DNA from: a virus
Length of the DNA: 41,977 bases
Direction: 5' to 3' (one strand)
IMG/VR virus record: IMGVR_UViG_3300021368_000878
Location: 1 to 41,977 of that record
Below the pieces are notes generated by a model. It was not told the DNA's origin, ran no database searches, and worked only from the letters and a program-made list of their open reading frames with translations. Positions 38,317 through 41,977 of the stretch are shown one piece after another. Position numbers and translations under genes: made by a program. Positions within the stretch are counted from its first letter, which is position 1; each line of letters opens with the position of its first letter.

Positions 38317-40874
38317 TATGCAGTCCTCGGGATAACAAACGCTTGTAATCCTTGTCCTTCAGATCCTGCTGCTGCTGGTTCTATGACTGGTACACCACTA
38401 GAACCTCCATTTGCTGCACTAGCAACTTCTGGCATTACAACTGTTGTTGTTTTTCCATTGAGTGCTCTATCTGCAGATGCAACATCACTAGAAGCACCGC
38501 TCACTGCTGCTGCTTGATCTTTATTTGCTGGATTTAGTCCATCTGTAGTTCTACTCTTATACCTCCTCATGAATTCTTGTTCTAGTCCCGCAGGAATTTC
38601 ATCTGGTTTAAGTTCCGTATTTCCTTGAAATATGTTACCTTTTTTCAAAACTTTCCATCCGTCATCTGTTTTGACGACTCTATACATTTGACCACCAATA
38701 CCAACATCAAGACCTTGACCAGTTTCTAGTCCGTAATTTCTATTACCCAAGAAACTAGGAGTAATTCCTGTAGTTTTAGTATCATCTATTGGGGTTTCAA
38801 TCGGTGCCGCTTTAGTTCCTCTAATTTCATCTAAAACTGTGCCATATGCACTATTCAATCCATCATTATCATAAACACCTGACCCATCAGCTTTTTTAAT
38901 TGAAGCAAATTGACCTGCTAGTCCATCATTATATTGCTCTGCAGTGATTTTTCCACTTAGATAATCTTGCTGACCTGCCATGTTTAGATAATATTCAGCA
39001 AGTTTATCTTGAGTTTCTTGATCGAATTTAGAATTTAAATCAATACCAAGTGCTCTTGCTGCTCTATCTGGATACAACATTTGATATGCACCAACTGCAG
39101 CACTTCTATGTTCTTTTTTAATGCCCAATCCTCTTTGATGAGCAATGTAATCTTTCTGATATTGAACAACCTGATTGATTGTCATTTTGGTAATATCTTC
39201 ATCTTTTCTTGAGAAACCACCAAGATACTTCTTAAAAGTAGATCCATAATTACCGCCAGATTCTAGTGATCTAATCTTTCCTTTCAATGTGCCATCAGAA
39301 GCAGTGTATTTTGGACCGCCACCGCCCCTGGGTCCGCGTCTAAAGCGTCTTCTGTCGTCGTCAACGCCTTTAGGTTTTTCCCTTTTAGATACAAATTCCT
39401 TTAATAAAGGAATATTACTAAAGATATTATACAAAGCATCACTAATGAAAGTTCCTATAGAAGAGACAACTTCTTTGAACTTTTTAACAAATTTGTCCCA
39501 CCCACTCTCTTTATCATAATATTGGGTCATACCCTCCGCTGCAAACTTAGCGAAGTCTTTCTTATGTTTCTTACGGTTAAGGAACATACCTTCACCAAGA
39601 CCTTCACCAATTTTAACTGTTTCTCTTGACTTAGTACCACTCAATGTCAACTCTGTTCCATGCATCATGGACAGATAACCTGTTTTAGGACCACTTGTAA
39701 GTCCACCACCTGACATTGATGGCATACTAGCATCTCGTGCCATCAATGCAGCATCAATACCTAGAGATGCAGCAGTACCAAAACCAGGGATCATACTTGC
39801 TCCACCTGAAGCAAGTTCCATGCCAGCACCAGCAAAGTCGCCTGCCATTGCTCTCTGTCCAGCAAATAGTGCTGCAGCACCAAGTCCTAAGAATGGGATT
39901 TTCTTGATACCCATTTTAAGACCACCCTTAAGTAGTCCTTTGGTTGCACCTTTTGCTGCTCCTTTACCTAGGAGTTTACCACCAAGTCCTTTTAAACCCT
40001 TTAGTGCTCCACCAAGTCCTTTAAGACCTTTCAGTCCTCCTAGCAGACCACCACCTTTACCGCCCAGCAATCCACCGAGCATACCCATGATGCCGCCACC
40101 ACCAGCTTTGCCACCCGCTGCGTCTGGTCTGAGAGTGCTGCTAAGGTCGCCACCCTTCTCCATGGCATTCTCTTTCGCAGCAGCAAGTTGCCTAGTGAAC
40201 ATTGCTTCACTAGACTGAATTTCCTGAGTTGCTAATTGTGTATCATTTGCAGTCTGTTCTCTGATCGCATTTTCCATGCGAACAATTGCTGCCGTATTGG
40301 CATTAAGAGCAGAAACAATATCACCACCATTGCCACCACCACTGAAATCAAGACCAACTTCAGAAGTTTTTTCTGGTCTACCAGCTTTAAATGCTGCAAT
40401 CCTTGCTTCTTTGCTTAGATATTCACCAGTATCGGCATCAATACCATCAGTAACCGCTTTACTAAAGAAATTATTACTATTAAGTCCTCTGGTAATAGAA
40501 CCACCCATGTCAACGGTAGATCCGCCTTTTGCCCCAGGAATTCTAGGTCCACCAGGAGGAAGCGCAGGACCACCACGCTGCACCATATTTGATAAAGCGC
40601 CACCCATGGCATTCTTTATCGCAGATGCTCCACGTTTTGATAGAGCACCACCTTTGCTGACTTCTTCTTGTACTTTTACTTCCTGAACATCTGGTTCTTT
40701 GTAGATGTCAGTATTTTGTCCCTTTTTGACAATAGCAAGAGCACCACCAGTCTCTGGAGGTGGTCCATTATCTTTTCCACGCTTACCCATCGCCTTCAAT
40801 AAGTCACCAATCGTCTTAAAAAGACTTAGGTCCTTATTGTTTGCTGATTCAGGTGTAAGATATCCGTGTGCCAT
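38316..40874 (-). CDS. Tape-measure-like hub protein with lysozyme-like domain
   Basis: An 852-residue protein. Residues about 195-250 are helical. About 250-390 is a Gly/Lys/Leu- and Ala-rich hydrophobic stretch (LLGGLKGLKGLGGALKGLKG, LGLGAAALFAGQRAMAGDFA) that could enter a membrane, as in tape-measure C-termini. Residues about 528-690 form a lysozyme-like muralytic domain: KIRSLESGGNYGSTF supplies the probable catalytic Glu near 535, followed by DITKMTINQVVQYQ and AAVGAYQMLYPDRAARAL. It would be ejected or exposed to open a path through peptidoglycan. It starts at the stop of the frameshift frame (TAATG) and is followed by the gp27-like gene, the position a tape measure occupies in many long-tailed phages. 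Whether it sets tail length is not shown. Confidence 0.72.
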   Translation of the reverse strand: MAHGYLTPESANNKDLSLFKTIGDLLKAMGKRGKDNGPPPETGGALAIVKKGQNTDIYKEPDVQEVKVQEEVSKGGALSKRGASAIKNAMGGALSNMVQRGGPALPPGGPRIPGAKGGSTVDMGGSITRGLNSNNFFSKAVTDGIDADTGEYLSKEARIAAFKAGRPEKTSEVGLDFSGGGNGGDIVSALNANTAAIVRMENAIREQTANDTQLATQEIQSSEAMFTRQLAAAKENAMEKGGDLSSTLRPDAAGGKAGGGGIMGMLGGLLGGKGGGLLGGLKGLKGLGGALKGLKGLGGKLLGKGAAKGATKGLLKGGLKMGIKKIPFLGLGAAALFAGQRAMAGDFAGAGMELASGGASMIPGFGTAASLGIDAALMARDASMPSMSGGGLTSGPKTGYLSMMHGTELTLSGTKSRETVKIGEGLGEGMFLNRKKHKKDFAKFAAEGMTQYYDKESGWDKFVKKFKEVVSSIGTFISDALYNIFSNIPLLKEFVSKREKPKGVDDDRRRFRRGPRGGGGPKYTASDGTLKGKIRSLESGGNYGSTFKKYLGGFSRKDEDITKMTINQVVQYQKDYIAHQRGLGIKKEHRSAAVGAYQMLYPDRAARALGIDLNSKFDQETQDKLAEYYLNMAGQQDYLSGKITAEQYNDGLAGQFASIKKADGSGVYDNDGLNSAYGTVLDEIRGTKAAPIETPIDDTKTTGITPSFLGNRNYGLETGQGLDVGIGGQMYRVVKTDDGWKVLKKGNIFQGNTELKPDEIPAGLEQEFMRRYKSRTTDGLNPANKDQAAAVSGASSDVASADRALNGKTTTVVMPEVASAANGGSSGVPVIEPAAAGSEGQGLQAFVIPRTA

Positions 40875-41065
40875 TATCGTTGTTTAGCGATTGCCTCTTG
40901 TTCTTTTTTGACTTGATCTAAGTATTGAAGCAACAAAGTTGTGTAAACTTGTCGCTCCCAAGGCATCATATTTTCAATCTCTGTCAAGCTATATTTATGG
41001 TGCTGCATCAAAGCAAAGTTAGTCTTAAAATACCCCTCCAAACTATTGTGGAAGAGTGCTATCCG
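40874..41065 (-). CDS. -1 frameshift extension of gp26-like protein (gpT/gp51-like)
   Basis: An open -1 frame of 63 codons continues from the slippery site near the end of the gp26-like gene to a TAA that overlaps the next ATG. It reads RIALFHNSLEGYFKTNFALM, then QHHKYSLTEIENMMPWERQV, then YTTLLLQYLDQVKKEQ and onward. Frameshifting would make a 299-residue fusion (236 + 63). The HHKYSLTEIENMMPWER segment looks conserved and resembles small tail-assembly proteins of phages whose chaperone is made by frameshifting. Independent initiation at the ATG at 41008 would give a 44-residue protein; no Shine-Dalgarno is evident there. Confidence 0.72.
   Translation of the reverse strand, partial: RIALFHNSLEGYFKTNFALMQHHKYSLTEIENMMPWERQVYTTLLLQYLDQVKKEQEAIAKQR
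40992..40999 (-). promoter_or_regulatory. Possible late promoter (CATAAATA)
   Basis: CATAAATA on the minus strand within the -1 frame, about 118 bp before the tape-measure-like ATG. One mismatch to TATAAATA. It could be chance, because it lies in coding sequence. Confidence 0.3.
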
Positions 41066-41071
41066 AAAAAA
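41032..41071 (-). promoter_or_regulatory. Programmed -1 ribosomal frameshift signal
   Basis: On the minus strand the slippery heptamer T TTT TTC (41071-41065) is in the zero frame of the gp26-like gene, two codons before its TAG stop. A 7-nt spacer GGATAGC precedes a 9-bp stem (ACTCTTCCA with TGGAGGGGT, two G-U pairs) around an 8-nt loop. Slippage by -1 enters the open frame described for 40874-41065 exactly. Confidence 0.75.
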
Positions 41072-41772
41072 CTTGCTAATCCCTCAATCACGAACTCTGA
41101 TTCTTCACCAGTATTTGGATTTGTGACAGAAAATGTGTGTGAGAGCGTAGGAGCAGTTTCAAAGAATTTCTGCAATTCTTCAAATTGAGAATTAGTCAAA
41201 TTTTCTACAAACTGAACAAATTCCTTCTTTGTCGTGGTAGAACTGTCATATACGTCATCACCATCATAGATTTGATCAATACAACTTGCAACAACACTCA
41301 ATACATCAGTTGCATCGGGTTGAATACCAGCAATTGAAGATTTCACGAATTCCTTCAATGAAGGATATCTCATAACGATGCCCATTTTATCAGAAAGTTC
41401 GATTTTGTTGGTATGACCTTCTGGGAAGTTTACCTTTACATCAGCTAGATTGAGATTATACTTAACTTGCGTTTCACCATCATCTTTGCAAGTTACGTTC
41501 ATTTCAACGATTTCACCAACAGAGACAGCACGAATTTGAAGGAAAATGAATTCCAAATCAAAAATTGGTAAATCTTCGATTTTTACACGACTTAGGATAC
41601 AACCTTTTAATAGTTGTCTGACAGCATCTTCAATATTCTTCTCATCCTGAGATTCTAGTGCTATCAACAGTAATTTTTCTTCTTTTACGACAAATGGGCG
41701 AAATTTGACTTTTTTGCCATTTGAAGGAATTGTTAACTCATACGTTGGTAGAGCAACCTGTGGTAATGCCAT
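41059..41772 (-). CDS. gp26: Baseplate hub / tail assembly protein, gp26-like
   Basis: A 237-residue protein. LPTYELTIPSNGKKVKFRPF, then VVKEEKLLLIALESQDEKNI, matches the opening of the T4 baseplate family (PF12322-like, gp26), followed by FDLEFIFLQIRAVSVGEIVE. T4 gp26 is needed for hub assembly. The C-terminal part is helical (KKEFVQFVENLTNSQFEELQ) and ends EGLASFFG. Its place just before the tape-measure-like gene, and the frameshift signal at its end, match gpG/gpGT tail-assembly chaperones. A late-type CTAAATA lies 25 bp upstream. No Shine-Dalgarno visible. Confidence 0.85.
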   Translation of the reverse strand: MALPQVALPTYELTIPSNGKKVKFRPFVVKEEKLLLIALESQDEKNIEDAVRQLLKGCILSRVKIEDLPIFDLEFIFLQIRAVSVGEIVEMNVTCKDDGETQVKYNLNLADVKVNFPEGHTNKIELSDKMGIVMRYPSLKEFVKSSIAGIQPDATDVLSVVASCIDQIYDGDDVYDSSTTTKKEFVQFVENLTNSQFEELQKFFETAPTLSHTFSVTNPNTGEESEFVIEGLASFFG

Positions 41773-41796
41773 TATGTTTAGACCAGATCATATGTA

Positions 41797-41803
41797 TATT
41801 TAG
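41797..41803 (-). promoter_or_regulatory. Possible late promoter (CTAAATA)
   Basis: CTAAATA on the minus strand, about 25 bp before the ATG of the gp26-like gene. It lies in a 104-bp gap (41773-41876) that also holds an A/T-rich inverted repeat (GGAAAA/TTTTCC) and no gene. Confidence 0.45.
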
Positions 41804-41876
41804 CGCGACTTTCAGAACCAAAAATTAGCGGAAAAAATTTTCCCACTTTCATGGAATTGAAAAGTCAATTTTGAAA

Positions 41877-41977
41877 TCAAGCAAATGGTGATGTTGAAGT
41901 TACATTTATAGGTAGATCATTCGCTCCAAGTGTGAGGTCGGGTTTTTTATCTGTAACTACTGGTCTCTGTGCTCCCT
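41877..41977 (-). CDS. C-terminus of a gene cut by the window edge
   Basis: Only one minus-strand frame stays open from the window end to a TGA at 41877-41879. It gives about 32 residues (GAQRPVVTDKKPDLTLGAND, then LPINVTSTSPFA). The Thr/Pro/Asn-rich beta-like composition suits a virion protein, but identity cannot be fixed. In T4 the gene before 26 is 25; the visible residues are too few to test that. Confidence 0.6.
   Translation of the reverse strand, partial: GAQRPVVTDKKPDLTLGANDLPINVTSTSPFA

Noticed and set aside
39820-40218. 132-codon plus-strand proline-rich frame
   Set aside because: It is the complement of the Gly/Lys/Ala-rich segment of the tape-measure-like gene; its proline and serine content follows from that.
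41820-41876. Possible terminator after the truncated gene at the window end
   Set aside because: The inverted repeat GGAAAA/TTTTCC is A/T-rich with almost no loop, and there is no clear GC stem with a T run, so it was not listed as a terminator.
1-41977. Many plus-strand open frames of 60-190 codons
   Set aside because: They lie opposite confidently identified minus-strand genes, have odd composition (for example proline-rich opposite glycine runs), and lack neighbours, ribosome sites or recognisable domains.

Overview
The window looks like the structural, late part of a T4-like marine cyanophage (cyanomyovirus) genome. Every supported gene lies on the minus strand. The evidence is a T4-type baseplate hub block (gp26-, gp27- and gp5-like genes), T4-type late promoters (TATAAATA and close variants), a phage CpeT-like phycobilin-lyase gene pointing to a Synechococcus or Prochlorococcus host, several phage 2-oxoglutarate oxygenases, small hypothetical proteins of kinds I recall from cyanomyoviruses, and four tRNA genes. 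Family assignments come from reading translated sequence; no database search was run.

Layout in transcription order, from high to low coordinates. (1) 41977-32714 is a tail and baseplate hub module: the C-terminus of an unidentified gene; a gp26-like protein with a strong candidate -1 ribosomal frameshift at its 3' end; a large tape-measure-like protein carrying a lysozyme-like domain; a gp27-like hub; a small acidic protein; a gp5-like OB-fold protein with Calx-beta-like domains but no lysozyme domain; and a separate beta-helix-like spike protein. (2) 32713-32102 holds a secreted small beta-barrel gene behind a hairpin-rich leader, closed by a UUCG terminator. (3) 32101-28681 is an accessory cluster: small genes, two of them under 50 codons, a glutaredoxin-like protein, tRNA-Leu, an oxygenase, CpeT, tRNA-Thr/Ala/Asn and an HNH endonuclease. 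(4) 28620-6167 is the fibre module: a 5196-residue structural protein transcribed from a perfect TATAAATA late promoter, then three tail-collar proteins, the last rich in polyglycine. (5) 6134-1 holds a tail-fibre-assembly-chaperone-like protein, many small overlapping genes, DUF4385, two oxygenases, a nuclease-like protein and a Dam-type methylase.

The hub genes are inferred to build the central tail and cell-puncturing device, with the OB fold, muralytic domain and beta-helix placed on three polypeptides, whereas T4 gp5 carries all three. The giant protein and collar proteins are inferred to form the fibre and receptor-binding apparatus. The most testable new observation is the frameshift signal at 41032-41071: a T TTT TTC slippery heptamer, a 7-nt spacer and a 9-bp stem, leading into an open -1 frame that ends exactly at the start of the tape-measure-like gene. 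This is the organisation of the gpG/gpGT tail assembly chaperones of other long-tailed phages.
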